A DNA stretch of 64,000 bases from an uncultured bacterium (GCA_916049765.1 CAJZIX010000002.1:32210-96209), one strand, 5' to 3'. Numbered from the stretch's first letter, positions 41,794-52,303 are shown. Numbers and translations are program-made. The notes: generated by a model from the sequence alone, not told the origin.

Positions 41794-42504
41794 CTAATCT
41801 CCAGCACCTCCTCCTCATGAGTGTCCTCATCCTCCAGAAAAACCTCCTGATGAGCTAGATCCTCCTCAAGAGCTTGAGGAACTCAGTCGCCAATGGCTCT
41901 TTCAGGACTTCCTTCCTCAGAACGTGAAGAATACTATCTCAAAAATCAAAACAATCACGAAAAGAATCGTATCGGAATCGAAATATTTTTCTTTAGGAAT
42001 TGATTGTTCAATCTCAGTCTTTAGGTTTACATCGGTAAAGAAGCTATAAAAATTCTTCACTGCTTGATAAAAATTTCAATTATTTACTTCAGGTCTGATC
42101 AGGTTTTCAATAATTTTACTTGCTACAAGATCAGGAACTTCTCACTCCAATCCATATCAAACCATAATTCTGATTTTCTTTTCTTCAGTAGCAATTGCGA
42201 GTAAAAGTCCATCATTCCTTTCCTTATCTCCGATACCATTGTCATTAAAAGCTTTGAGTGCAATATCAAAAAGCTCATTTCCTTCTCTATGAGGAAAGAG
42301 AACCGTGACTATTTGATGTTTTGTTGCTTTTTCCGTTGCTTCTGCGAGCTGGTTCAGTGTTTCACTTTCTTCTTGGCTAAGAACGCCAGCATAATCATTC
42401 ACAAAATATTGAAATTTTGGGAGTTGAAGAGGATTAATCTCATTTGCAAAAGTAATCCCAAAAAAGGAAATCCATCATAAAAGGAAAAGTCATAGTTTTT
42501 TCAT
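41794..42504 (-). CDS. TPM-domain (YgcG-like) membrane protein
   Basis: The 236-residue protein has a signal peptide (MKKLGLFLLGWISFFGITFA), the TPM domain with YFVNDYAGVLSQEESETLNQLAEA, VTVLFPHREG and NDGLLLAIATEEKKIRIMVGYGLEG (about 34-125), one membrane helix (TILFVIVLIFEIVFFTF), and a Gly/Ser-rich tail ending GGHSGGGGAGD. The tail is the hallmark of this family. TPM domains are linked to photosystem or membrane protein quality control in other organisms, but the bacterial role is unknown. Most tail glycines near the helix are TGA or GGA. It forms a pair with lemA. Confidence 0.9.
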
Positions 42505-42769
42505 CTGTTTTTACTACTAAATGGAAGAAAGTGTAGTATTTTACGAAGGAAAAGCAAGCGTTTATGGTTTTGAAAATAAGATAATTTGTGTTTTCTTCCA
42601 TCCAATTTTTCTCGTCCAAGAGTGAGAGGTGGTTTCAAAAGGTCGGAAGTCTGATTTTACCTTTTTGGTGAGCTTAGAGTAATGGTGAAAGGCAAGGTTG
42701 TTTCGTTAGGAATGAGGGGAAAGTGGAGGTTGTTTAATAGCTACTTAAAAATTCTAATAATAGCTATTT

Positions 42770-43147
42770 CTACAAAAATAATTCACCTATTTCAAATCAG
42801 TCTTTACTTTTTACAAATCCAATAATATATCAGTGTTTATAAGCCGTTTCCCAATTATCATACATTTCCAATAACTTTTCTCCATAGTCAGAAATACATA
42901 CAATTCTGACTTTTTTCTTCTTTTGCATAAGTTCTTTTAAGAAAATATCTCCTAGAGCTTCTTCCCATCATTTTCAGGGAAAATAGTTATCAAGCAAAAT
43001 AATGGCTCAATTCTGAATTTTATCTATGAACTCAATCGGGTTTATTATGCTCTTTTTTACTGGATAATCCCAATCAGGGAAAAAATATCTGATTTCTTTA
43101 TAAATCTTTTCGCCATATTGATCATCTAAAATCCAACAAGTTTCCAT
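42770..43147 (-). CDS. Response-regulator receiver-like single-domain protein
   Basis: The 125-residue protein resembles a lone, degenerate receiver domain. Acidic residues at the end of strand 1 (CWILDDQYG), an Asp at the expected phosphorylation position (AIILLDNYFPGKWGEEALGDIFLKEL), and CISDYGEK in place of the Ser/Thr-Ala strand fit the fold. No output domain is present. Receiver-only proteins usually act by protein contact. No kinase is encoded nearby. Four TGA glycines are read through. The assignment is from pattern only. Confidence 0.55.
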
Positions 43148-43168
43148 AGAAAGATACAAAATAAATCT

Positions 43169-44770
43169 CTATCCTAACACACTAATACATTCAATATGAT
43201 GAGTGTGCGGAAACATATCCACCCCTTGTACCTGCTTGAAACTAAAGCCTTCCTCTACCAAAAGCTCAATATCCCTCGCCATCGTAATCGGATTACACGA
43301 AATATACAGCAACTTAAACGCATACTGCTGCTTCAAATCTGCCAAATACTTGATTACATTCGGGTGCAATCCCTCACGCGGTGGATCAATCACCACCAAG
43401 CCGACATTCTGAATTTTTTCCTTGAGTTCAGGGAAATTGATGAGCATTTTTTCTGCAGGAGAAGCCACGAAAAAGCTCTTTGCTTCCAAACCGTTGATTT
43501 TTGCATTATGCCGAGCATCTATGATCGCCTCTTTCACGATTTCCACGCCCACAAGCTCCTTTCCAATCCCCATTTTGAGCAGAGAAAGCCCGATACTTCC
43601 CGCCCCACAGTAGAGATCCAGCACATTCCCCTCAATATGCCCAATCATTTTCATCGCAGTTCAGAACAGCCTTTGTGCACCAAGCGTATTGGTCTGAAAA
43701 AAAGAAGAAGGAGAAATTCTGAAATTCACCGTGATCGCCTCGCTTTCTTGGTCAGGATCGGAATCTATAAAAGCAGAGAAATTCAAGTTCTCATAGATCA
43801 TTCCCTCGCCTCGGAAGGTCTTAATCTCGGTTTCGGAATTACGAACGATATCAGCCAAACCGTTATTATAGCTGATCACAAAAGTAGACACCTGCTCTTG
43901 CAAAAAAGGATCAGCTTTTAGCTTTTCCAAAAACTGTTCTCGGAGCTGAGTTTGCTCGTGAGAAGCAAGATTATTGTCCGCAACGGAGAGATTTACGAGC
44001 GTTTGACTAGTGTTCACCCCCTCTCTAATCACAAGGTGGCGGAAAAATCCCTGATGTGTCTTCTGATCATAGACCGCAAGCCCAGAATCCTTACACAAAG
44101 CCTTCAAATGAGAAAAAATCTGATTCGCCTTCTGAGAAATCAGTCCACAAGCGGAAATATCCACGATCTTGCTAAACTCCCCCTGCTTGTGAAAACCAAG
44201 GTTGAAATTGGAATCTATCGCATATTTTTTCATCCCCTGAGCTAGCAAGTCTTCTTCTGAGGATCAGCTTTTTTTTGCCTTTTTGAACGCCTCCTCAAGC
44301 TGCTTGTAAACCCCAAAGCTGAACTCAATTTTATTCCTATAACCTTCTTGCAGAGGAGAAGCCACAATCGGTAAAAATCAGATTTCCTGTTTCTTTGCGA
44401 GCTTTCAGAATGCATCTTTTATGATTTCCGATTTAAGATTGAGTTGGGATTCATAGTTCATTACTTGCCATTTACAACCTCAACAACCAATTTGATAGTC
44501 CTGAAGCTCAGAATCCTGCTTCTGCATAAAAGGAGAGAAAAAATGCTGACAAATCGCCTTTCCAGAAAGGAGTTCAGGATTCTGTTTTTTGATTTCAAGT
44601 AAATGAGCTTCTACATAGTCTTTTCTTGATTTTACTACACGAACATCTACGATACTTCCAGGCAAAGCACCGCCTTTGATAAGGACTTTCTTGCCATCAG
44701 GGAGCCTCGCGATTCCGATGCCTCCGTATCAAATTTTGTAGACCGTGAGCCCTTTGAGAATTTTTTGCAT
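43169..44770 (-). CDS. 23S rRNA (uracil-5-)-methyltransferase, RumA/RlmD family
   Basis: These enzymes methylate uracil C5 in 23S rRNA using SAM. The 533-residue protein has an N-terminal TRAM domain (IGIARLPDGKKVLIKGGALPG), the iron-sulfur cysteine set (ICQHF, GCGGCKWQ, and ISACGL), the SAM site LDLYCGAGSIGLSL (about 385-398), VIDPPREGLHP and the catalytic YISCNP. It is about 80 residues longer than usual, mostly from insertions between the cluster and the SAM domain. Whether the target is U1939, U747 or a tRNA cannot be told. Four or more TGA glycines are conserved positions, including GCGGC. Confidence 0.9.
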
Positions 44771-44857
44771 CAAGAAAAGAAAAAAGCTAAAAAACTGACT
44801 GAAGTGTAGGGATTCGCCTTGTGTTTGCAAGGAAAGCAATCTTTAGGAAAAAAATGT

Positions 44858-46345
44858 CTAAATTTCTTTATTATTTTCCCCTAAAATTTCTCCTTCTAGC
44901 TTAAAGACCACTCCTTTGGTAATTCTTACAGGGACAAGCATTCCTGGCTTGAGCTGAGTAGTTTTTTCACTTGCTTTAACAGTGATCTGCTTCATATTGT
45001 CCGTATAACCGTAAAGGTCCCCTTGATTGCTGATTTCGTTGATCATCATCAGTCTTTGGGATCAGATTTCTTGTTGATTATTTTCTTCAGAAATGCGATG
45101 CAAAAGCTCATTAAGTCTGCTTCGCCTCTCGTGCTTCACTGCATAAGGGATGTCATCAGGATATTTCCTATCTGCGAAAGTCCCTGGACGATTGCTATAA
45201 ATTCCCATATAAATCATATCAAAACGCCCATATTCCGTCAGCTTTAAAGTTTCTTGAAAATCCTCCTCAGTTTCTCCTGGAAATCCAAGGATAATATCGG
45301 TCGTGATAGAAATTGGTCTTTTCAATGCCCTGATCTTGTCTATAAATTCATAACACTGCTCGGCACTATAGCCACGAAACATCTTCTTCAAAACCGGCGT
45401 AGAACCTGACTGAAATGGGATATGAATATGCGGACAGAGCTTCGGTTCATTTTCATGCAAGGCGAGAAGTTCATCAGAATAGTAGGTCGGATAGGGAGAA
45501 GTGTATCTCAATTGTTCCAAGCCTTCAAGCTTCAAAAGCTCTTTTACAATGGTCAAAAAATCTGGATGTTTATTTACGATTTGTCCGAGGAGCGAGATTT
45601 CTTTGACTCCATTTGCAAGGTGAATCTTGGCTTCTTTGATGATCTGCTGCACAGGAAACCATTTTTCCAATCCACGAGCATAGGGCACGATACAATAGGC
45701 ACAAAACTGATTACAGCCACTAGAAATCGGAATATAAGCGGTGGTATGATGTGCATTCATACTTGAGTTGATGCCCTCAGGGATAATAGTGGAATATTCG
45801 TTCGTAAGTTCTTGATCATAGCTTATCTCATAGCCCAACCTCTTCAGCATCAAAGGCAAAAAACCAGTATCATCAATACGGAAAAACAGCTCAATATTCG
45901 GCCATTTCTGGGAAAGAGAATGAAAAAGTGGATTGAAAGTATGGTTGATTCCCACAATATCGGAAGTATCAGCTTTTTTGAGTTCATTGATCTCTTCAGA
46001 ACTGAGGCCGACAATTCTTGGCTCCTTGCTTAAAATCGCTCCTGAGAAATTTCAGGTTTTGAGCTGTTCTGGAATCTTGCTTGCAGAGCTGATTTTCTGA
46101 TTTCTCATCGTGTGCTGAATCATGCATCCTGTAATCCAAACCTTCTTGCTGAGTGGAATTTCCTTGAGCTTTCCGGTGACTTTATCCTCAGATTTTTGGC
46201 GGACAGAACAAGTATCAAAGATCACAATATCTGCCTCAGCGATCGTCTCTACACGACTAAATCCACAGTTTTTCAAAACAGAAGTAATTCTGGCAGTATC
46301 AGAGTAGTTCATCTGACAGCCTAAGGTAATCACATGAAATTTCAT
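44858..46345 (-). CDS. miaB: MiaB-like tRNA methylthiotransferase
   Basis: Methylthiotransferases add a methylthio group to tRNA (MiaB) or to ribosomal protein S12 (RimO) using two [4Fe-4S] clusters. The 495-residue protein has the N-terminal UPF0004 cysteines (TLGCQMNYSDT, DTCSVRQ, TGCMIQH), the radical SAM motif CNQFCAYCIVPYARG (about residues 214-228), GFPGETEEDF and a C-terminal TRAM domain. CNQFCAYCIVPYARG fits MiaB better than RimO. A longer than usual insertion between the two iron-sulfur domains (about residues 95-200) is specific to this protein. Two TGA glycines are present. Confidence 0.9.
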
Positions 46346-46459
46346 TCAGCTTTTTCCTAGAGGGTAAATTCAAGAGAAGAGTATAGCTATTTTCTTCTAA
46401 AAATCAAAAAGAAAGGTTGCCTTCAACCTTTCCCATTATTGCTTAGAATAAAAAATAAC

Positions 46460-48175
46460 CTACTTTTTCATCAATTCTTCCAAAAGCAAATCATTACTTT
46501 TCTTTTTAAGGCTCTCAACCTGTTGTGATTTGTTTTTGAGGAATTTTTCTACATCAAGCCCAAATTCTTCCAGCATAATCGAGGTATGATCAGCACCGAT
46601 ATAGTGTGGCATAATCACATAATCAGCCCCCTTTTCATACAGCGAAATCGCCTCGTGAATATGGTTGGCGATACATACGAGGATTAAATCAGACTTTTTT
46701 TCTTTAAGCACCTTAAGGATGGCGATATTCACATCACTATCTCTAATCGTCGAGAGAATCATCTTTGTTCCAGAAAGATTAATTTCCCTTAGAAACTCCA
46801 AATCCATCGCATCTCCATAAAGACAGTTGATTCCCTGAGTATTGAGATGGTTAATGATCGCAGGATGTTCATCGACGACAAGAATCTTATATTTTTTGTG
46901 GAAATGATCGTAAAGATTGCTTCCAAATCTTCCAAATCCAAAAATCAGAATATCATTTTCTTGTCCAATTTCTTTCTCAGCGAGTTTTTTCTTGAGTCAA
47001 GGGATAAATTGTTTGAGTTTATTTGGAATCTTATTGTAAAAGCTATGATTATAGACCGTTAAATAACTCGAAAAGATGATACTGAGAATCCCCGCAATCG
47101 TTACTATCGTAATCAAGGAAGCATCCTGAATGATTCCACTCGTTACTCCCATAGAGATGATGATAAAAGAGAATTCACTCATTTGACCGAGTGCAGTTCC
47201 TGTGAAGAATCCATTTTTCTTCGTATGCCCTATAAATTTCATAAGCCACATGATGAGATATGGCTTAATCAACATAACTACAAGCAAAAAGCTGACAACC
47301 ATTCCTCAGTTGATCGGCTCAGAAAAAGAAACATGAGATCCCAGTAGGACAAAATACATCACAATGAAAAAATCTTTAAGCACCTTAATCCTACTCGTAA
47401 TTTCAAATCTATATGGAGAAGTCGCCAGTGCAACTCCTGCAACCAAAGCTCAGATTTCTAGCCCAAATCCAAGGAGATAAAAAATACTCGCTACAATAAA
47501 GCACCATCCGATCGAAAAGAGGAAAAGGAACTCTTGAGATTCAGCGATCTTTTTGGTAATCGTTGGGAGAATATACTTTGTTACCAGATACAGTCCAATC
47601 CCAAGTCCAAATAATTTCAGTGAGAGAAGACCGATAATTTGAAACTTATCAGCATCTCCTTCAAATGAAGAAATCGTCGCCATAGTAAGCATAAAAAGCA
47701 TTACCATAATATCTTGTAAAACGAGTATTCCTACCGCTTGCCTTCCATAGATCGAATCCATATCTTCTTTGTCATCAAGGAGCTTGAGTACGACAATCGT
47801 ACTACTAAAAGCAAATCCAAATCCTAGATAGATTGAAGTCATGAGATCAAAATTCCACAAAAGTCAGACTCAAATCCCTAGTACCGTCGTCAAAATCACC
47901 TGAAGGATTCAAATAACGATCGTCTTTATTCAGATTTTTTTGAGCATTGCAGGATTGAGTTCCATTCCTACGATAAACAGCAAAAAAGCGATCCCAATCT
48001 CCGAGAATTGATTATAATTTTCAGAGCCTTGGAAGAAATGAGGGAAGAGGAGCGTAATAACCGTCCCTGCCAAAATATATCAAATAATCATCGGTTGTTT
48101 GAGAATCTTCATCGCTCCTAGTGCGAGAATTACCGCTCAGAGAATGAGAGAAAACGCGAGAAAAAAATGATCCAT
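46460..48175 (-). CDS. Kef-type cation/proton antiporter with TrkA-N domain
   Basis: The 571-residue protein has about twelve membrane segments of the CPA2 family (for example MIIGYILAGTVI, SEIGIAFLLFIVGMELNP, GFAFSSTIVVLKLL, GRQAVGILVLQDI, GQMSEFSFIIISMG) followed by a cytosolic TrkA-N domain with ILIFGFGRFGSNLYDH (about 408-423), VVDEHP and GDAMD, which binds nucleotides and gates transport. It should exchange potassium or sodium for protons. A short polar helical tail ends at TAG 46460-46462. At least eight TGA glycines occur, several in membrane helices. Confidence 0.92.
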
Positions 48176-48326
48176 GGGGTATTAGCTTGTTTGATAAATA
48201 AAAATCTTATCCTTAAGTATAGGTAAAAACTTTTTTTATGCAAAAAAGTGCTGATCTTTTTTTTCGATTGACTTTTCCTTGTATATGGATACATTATTCC
48301 TCAATTAATTAAAAAAAATAGAAAAA

Positions 48327-48641
48327 ATGAAAAAAAACATTAAAAATTATCTGAAGTTCTTTGCCTCTTTGGTAAAGGACATAAATAATCCAAATGAAGA
48401 AAAATGGTTCTCTGATTATAGAGAATCTAACGCTTCCTCTGGAATTACGAATTATCTCAATCAGAAACTCAGTGAGTTCTTAGTAGATATAAAAAACAAA
48501 AAAATATCGCCGAGGGAGATGACCGTCGGGGATGCTACAATTTTCAAAAAAGTTTTAAATTGTGGATCCCTTGATCAAAATCTTCTTGACGAGCTCTCTC
48601 ATCAACTCTATGGAGGAGACGAGCGAGCAAGGAATTTTTAA
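48327..48641 (+). CDS. Hypothetical small cytosolic protein
   Basis: The 104-residue frame needs no TGA and has its own promoter-like upstream sequence (TTGACT at 48268-48273) and terminator (48650). The protein is charged and helical (MKKNIKNYLKFFASLVKDINN at the start; DELSHQLYGGDERARNF at the end). No family was recognised. It is the last host-type gene before the prophage, so it marks the left side of the insertion. Confidence 0.6.
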   Translation: MKKNIKNYLKFFASLVKDINNPNEEKWFSDYRESNASSGITNYLNQKLSEFLVDIKNKKISPREMTVGDATIFKKVLNCGSLDQNLLDELSHQLYGGDERARNF

Positions 48642-48649
48642 ATTAAAAT

Positions 48650-48684
48650 CCACGGGAGATAAATATGCTTCCGTGGTTTTTTTT
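48650..48684 (+). terminator. Intrinsic terminator
   Basis: CCACGG (48650-48655) pairs with CCGTGG (48671-48676) and is followed by eight T residues. It closes the hypothetical gene at 48327. Confidence 0.85.
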
Positions 48685-48887
48685 GTGATGAAAGGAAGCT
48701 AAGTCTTGAAAATAGAGAAAAATTCTGATCTCCCCTGAGCAACAAAAGTAGAAAGTCAAAAATAAGGAAAAAAGTAGTTCTTAACTAATAAAGAGATATG
48801 AAAAAATATCTCTTTTTCAAAATCGAAATTTTTTATCACTTTCTTGCAAGGAAAACCTTTTTATTTTTAAACAAAAAACAAAACAAA

Positions 48888-49070
48888 ATGACTGAAGCAG
48901 GATTAACTTTGGATGCGTCAGTATCCACTGGTATTGCTAATGTAGCAACAGGACTCGCTAAAACTATTTGGTCTGTTGGTCCACAGATCTTTAAAGATGG
49001 GCTTATGGTTGTAGGTTCTCTTATTATTGTAAACAAGTTATTTGGTTGGTTTAAGAGATTTGTTGGATAA
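48888..49070 (+). CDS. Candidate major coat protein (pVIII-like)
   Basis: The 60-residue protein has an acidic and polar start (MTEAGLTLDASVSTG), a hydrophobic helix (LMVVGSLIIVNKLFGW) and a basic C-terminus (FKRFVG). This acidic-hydrophobic-basic order is that of filamentous phage coat proteins, whose basic end contacts the DNA. No cleavable signal peptide is evident from this start; a longer frame from 48798 (MKKYLFFKIEIFYHFL) would add a basic leader but is not a normal signal. It is the first gene of the prophage, and a hairpin AAGAGATAT...ATATCTCTT (48791-48814) precedes it. Confidence 0.65.
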   Translation: MTEAGLTLDASVSTGIANVATGLAKTIWSVGPQIFKDGLMVVGSLIIVNKLFGWFKRFVG

Positions 49071-49188
49071 ACCAAAAATTTAGTTTACTTTGTAAAGTTA
49101 GAGAAGCTAGTGAATCAGAAAAAAACGAGTTTTGTCCTAACTTCTCTTTCTTTTACTCATTATTTTTATTTGATTTATTATTTGTGTG

Positions 49189-49455
49189 ATGATTAAAAAA
49201 TACAGAATTATTAATGCTTATAAGTATGAAACTCAAGATGGTATTGAGAAAGTTATGATTGAGGGTTTACCACAGGTAGATAAGCCAGTTTATAACTCAA
49301 AAAAAGTATTTCTTAAGTTGTCGGAGGCTCAAGAGATTTGTTGAAAGTATCTAGACCTTGACAAGCAAACATTATGATTATTTGGTAAGTATCTTCTTGT
49401 TCAAGAGAGTTATGCATTAGAAAGCAATTCTAAAGCCGATATTGAAGAGGAATAG
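49189..49455 (+). CDS. Candidate single-stranded DNA-binding protein (gpV-like)
   Basis: The 88-residue soluble protein (MIKKYRIINAYKYETQDGIEK...) has no membrane segment, alternates basic and aromatic residues, and ends in an acidic tail (NSKADIEEE). Filamentous phages encode a gpV of about 87 residues that coats the single-stranded genome, just upstream of coat genes or next to the initiator; size, acidic tail and position before rep fit, but there is no sequence match I can point to. Two TGA glycines occur. A GC-rich hairpin lies 15 bases after the stop. Confidence 0.5.
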
Positions 49456-49470
49456 AATTATAAATAATCC

Positions 49471-49514
49471 ATCTCTTGGGGGGTGGGGCTAGTAATACCC
49501 ACCCCCCCAAGAGA
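49471..49514. repeat. GC-rich 17-bp hairpin in prophage
   Basis: ATCTCTTGGGGGGTGGG (49471-49487) pairs with CCCACCCCCCCAAGAGAT (49497-49514) with one bulged C, leaving a 9-10-base loop. It stands out in very AT-rich DNA. It may be the packaging signal or an origin of the filamentous phage; no T run follows in either direction, so a terminator is less likely. Confidence 0.75.
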
Positions 49515-49528
49515 TTAAAAAATAAAAT

Positions 49529-49660
49529 GATATACTAAATTTGAACTTGGAAAACTCAAGAAAAAAACTTTGAAAAACACCGAATGCTCGATCTAGGTCT
49601 TACCTACAAACTTTAAAAATAAAAATGCCTAAGATTGACTTATTTATAATTTAGTATATC
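49529..49660. other. Non-coding region with 13-bp inverted repeat, candidate replication origin
   Basis: GATATACTAAATT (49529-49541) is repeated as its exact complement AATTTAGTATATC (49648-49660), 106 bases apart, directly before the rep start at 49663. The enclosed DNA has no reading frame. An inverted repeat flanking the stretch before a rolling-circle initiator gene is a plausible origin or autoregulatory site; this is inference. Confidence 0.45.
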
Positions 49661-49662
49661 GT

Positions 49663-50556
49663 ATGTATAATAAAAAACAATACCTTCACCCAAATAATAA
49701 ATTGGGTAATTATATAAAAATTAATGCTCAAGATAAATTTATAAAGGATTTTATAGATTATATTGGATTCTATGGAAAACGAGTAAAAACAGAATGGTAT
49801 TATCTTTTCTATTCTGATAACGGTCGTGAAGCTTATATTGATACTATATCCTTATTGTGAGAAAGGACTACTTCAGGAAGAATGTATATTTATGGTTGTT
49901 ATACTTATGTTGGTCGTGTTGTTCGTTTATTTCGTGCTGAAGAATTAATTATTGGAGGCGATTTAGTGATGAAGATTGATTTATATGGTAAGTGAATACT
50001 TCTCGCTAATAAGGAAAATTTACGACCTGTTCTAGAGAAAGTTTGGATTAAGTTCTTTTGATTGAGTGATATTAAGATTACAAGAACGGATTATACTTGT
50101 GATTGTGCTAAATATAACTTTAGGAAAGTGAATAGTTTGAATGTTAAGGTTAAAGGTTGGATTACTAATAAAGATAATACAGAATATCTTTGATTTGGTC
50201 GTAAAGGTAAAGCTCGTTTTCTAAGGTATTATGATAAGAAAAAGGAGATTATAACTAGACATACTGAGTTCCTTTATCCAGAATATTTCGGATATAGTGA
50301 AATAATGAGGTATGAATTGCAGTTAAATGGTTCTGCTCTTGATGATCTTCGAAGGGAAATAACTGTACAGCAGTTGAAAGATTATGCTAATTTTGGTGTA
50401 TATATTCCTGATAATAAGGTTACTCATAAAAAAATATTGGAAGATACTTTATTTGAGGATACCTTAGCGAATATTAAAAAAATGATGAGGTTGTGAGATA
50501 AAGAGTGAATAGAAAAGATAAAATTATTTTTAGAATCTGATTGGAAAATAGGCTAA
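49663..50556 (+). CDS. Phage rolling-circle replication initiator (Rep_trans type)
   Basis: The 297-residue protein matches the phage replication initiation factor family (RstA/gpII-like, Rep_trans). It contains IKITRTDYTCDC (about 142-153), RFLRYYDKKKEI with a candidate nicking tyrosine (about 185-196), and RYELQLNGSALDDL (about 215-228), which are the conserved core strands of that family. Such proteins nick one strand at the origin to start rolling-circle replication. Six or more TGA glycines occur. The stop overlaps the start of the Zot gene by one base (TAATG), so both are translationally coupled. Confidence 0.8.
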
Positions 50557-51659
50557 TGCAAAAAGAATATGGTGTAACTTGTATAAGTGGAAACTTTGGA
50601 GCTGGAAAGACTTTTTGAACATTTCTAAATCTCTTTGCTTTGGATAAAGATGAATACTTTATTATAGCTAATGTTCCTTATTCTTGTGTAGATATATTCT
50701 TTTCTACTACTGATGAATTAGTTAATGTTTTGAAAGTTCTAGATGCTTATGTTCAAGAAACTAATTGAAATTTAGAATTACTGTATAAGAACCAACCAAT
50801 TACAAAAAAAATAATTTTTGTCTTAGATGAATCTCAGAATGAAATGTGAGCTAGAGAGGCTTTGACTAAAGCTAATTTGATTAAAGAATTTAAGCCTACT
50901 TTAACTCAGTGTAGAAAAAGAAGAATTAAAATGTTCTTTATAACACAAAGACTTACACAAATAGATATTTATATTCGTAGGTTATCGGATTTTGTATTGG
51001 AATATAGAAAGAGGAGATTTTTCGGAGCTTTCCGAACTACCCGTTCTTTATACGAAAATATAGGAGATGTAGCACAAATAGAAACAGATGATTCTGTTAG
51101 GTATATAGATTGAGAGGCTTATCAGACGTTCAAAGAAAGGGCTTTAATGTATTCTGATGTTTTCCGACATCATACTCGAGGTATAAGAAATTTAGTATAT
51201 TACTTTGACCCCATTTATCAAAAAATTGCAAAAGAAAAACATTTGTCGTTGTATGTTGTTGGTTATGAGGATCCTAATACTGATGAGTTTGATTTAGACA
51301 TTCTTCAAAAGGGACTTGTTAGAAGTGAAAGCACAATCTTTAAGTTTAATCAAAAGCAGGAAAAAAAAGCTATAAAAAAAGCTAAATTAGAAAAAATTAA
51401 AAATTGGTTTAGGAATATTAAGACAAAATGGGAATTACGAAATCTAAAAAAAGATACTGATTATTATAAAGAAGAGTTAATACAAGATTTACATTTGTGA
51501 TTAGAAGAAAATGGATCCAATAGTTGAAAACAAGTTATGGGAGATAGAGAATCACTTGAGCAATCTAAGTGAGGGGTTGAGTTGATCCACTTACCTCATA
51601 ATGTCAGAAACAGAGTTGATAGAATGAAAATCAAATTTATTACTCCCAAAAGGACTTAG
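50556..51659 (+). CDS. Zot/pI-like morphogenesis ATPase
   Basis: The 367-residue protein has Walker A GNFGAGKT (residues 12-19), Walker B IIFVLDES (about 86-93) and FFITQRLTQIDIYIRRLSDFV, the conserved C-terminal part of the Zot domain. In filamentous phages pI/Zot is an inner-membrane ATPase driving virion assembly and export. No convincing membrane helix is seen here, unlike pI; after about residue 240 the protein is charged and basic. The next gene, which overlaps its 3' end, does have a membrane helix. The last 75 residues lie in the overlap and may be non-conserved. Many TGA glycines occur. Confidence 0.82.
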
Positions 51660-51870
51660 TGCTTATAATAGTGGAGATACAACTTATATTACTTATTTGA
51701 ATAGTTGATTTGATAATATCTTTTATTCAGAAAGTTATTTAAAGTCTTTTAAAAAAGCACAAACGGAAATTTGATGATATTTAGTAACGTTTTTTTCAAT
51801 ATTGTTTGTTGGTTATTTTATAAAAAGTTTTTTATTTACTTTATTTCATAGAAAATGAGTCAAGCAATAG
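51511..51870 (+). CDS. Single-helix membrane protein overlapping zot
   Basis: The 119-residue frame starts at 51511, inside the 3' end of zot in another frame, and ends at TAG 51868-51870. Residues 1-85 are polar; the last 35 hold a membrane helix (YLVTFFSILFVGYFIKSFLF) and a basic tail (HRKGVKQ). About five TGA glycines occur, including a Gly-Gly before the helix. It might provide the membrane anchor that the Zot protein lacks, or be a minor virion component. No family was recognised. Confidence 0.55.
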
Positions 51871-51974
51871 CAACTTCAATGTGATATACTAAAGATATAT
51901 TTTTTGGTATGAAAGAGGTTATCGTAATTGGACTTATTATTGGTTTTGTGAGTGCAACTATTTTTAGAAGGTAA
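51855..51974 (+). CDS. Very small coat-like protein
   Basis: A 39-residue protein with polar start (MSQAIATSMGYTKD), one membrane helix (VIVIGLIIGFVSATIF) and two terminal arginines. The size and basic end match minor or major coat proteins of filamentous phages. Its start overlaps the previous gene by 16 bases. One TGA glycine is present. Confidence 0.55.
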
Positions 51975-51984
51975 TTTGTTAAAT

Positions 51985-52173
51985 ATGTATGATCATTCTA
52001 AAGAAGTTCAAACAATGGTTGGATATTGAGTAAATTCAGTAAAAGAGGCTTTTTTTAATACGCTTCCTGCATCTTCTGTTACTACTTTTTTTTCAGTTCT
52101 TATATTAATAACTCTTCCTGTTGTTGTTTTATTTTGATTATTGCCGAAAAGGAATGGAAACCATTACTCTTAG
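51985..52173 (+). CDS. Small coat-like protein
   Basis: A 62-residue protein with an acidic/polar amphipathic start (MYDHSKEVQTMVGYGVNSVKEAF), a long hydrophobic helix (FFSVLILITLPVVVLFGLL) and a basic tail (PKRNGNHYS). This is the classical filamentous coat arrangement and is an alternative to the protein at 48888 as the major coat. Two TGA glycines occur. It lies 10 bases after the previous small gene. Confidence 0.55.
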
Positions 52174-52303
52174 TATGAATTTAATTTGGGTGAATTGTCT
52201 TTATATTTTTGGAATTTTTTTACCTTATTTAACTTTTTGGGGTTTAGTTTATTTATTTGTTTATTTCGTGACTAATGCAACTTCTTCAGTGCTTAACAAT
52301 TAA
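52154..52303 (+). CDS. Small two-helix membrane protein
   Basis: A 49-residue hydrophobic protein (METITLSMNLIWVNCLYIFG followed by a second hydrophobic stretch up to YFVTNATSSVLNN). It overlaps the end of the previous gene by 20 bases in another frame. It may be a minor coat or assembly protein. No TGA is used. Confidence 0.45.
   Translation: METITLSMNLIWVNCLYIFGIFLPYLTFWGLVYLFVYFVTNATSSVLNN

Noticed and set aside
42157..42402. Separate small gene inside the TPM-domain region
   Set aside because: It is part of the continuous TPM-domain gene once TGA is read as glycine.
48798..48887. N-terminal extension of the candidate coat protein as a signal peptide
   Set aside because: It has mixed aromatic and basic residues rather than the usual basic-hydrophobic-polar pattern; the ATG at 48888 gives a more typical coat protein, though a long form cannot be excluded.
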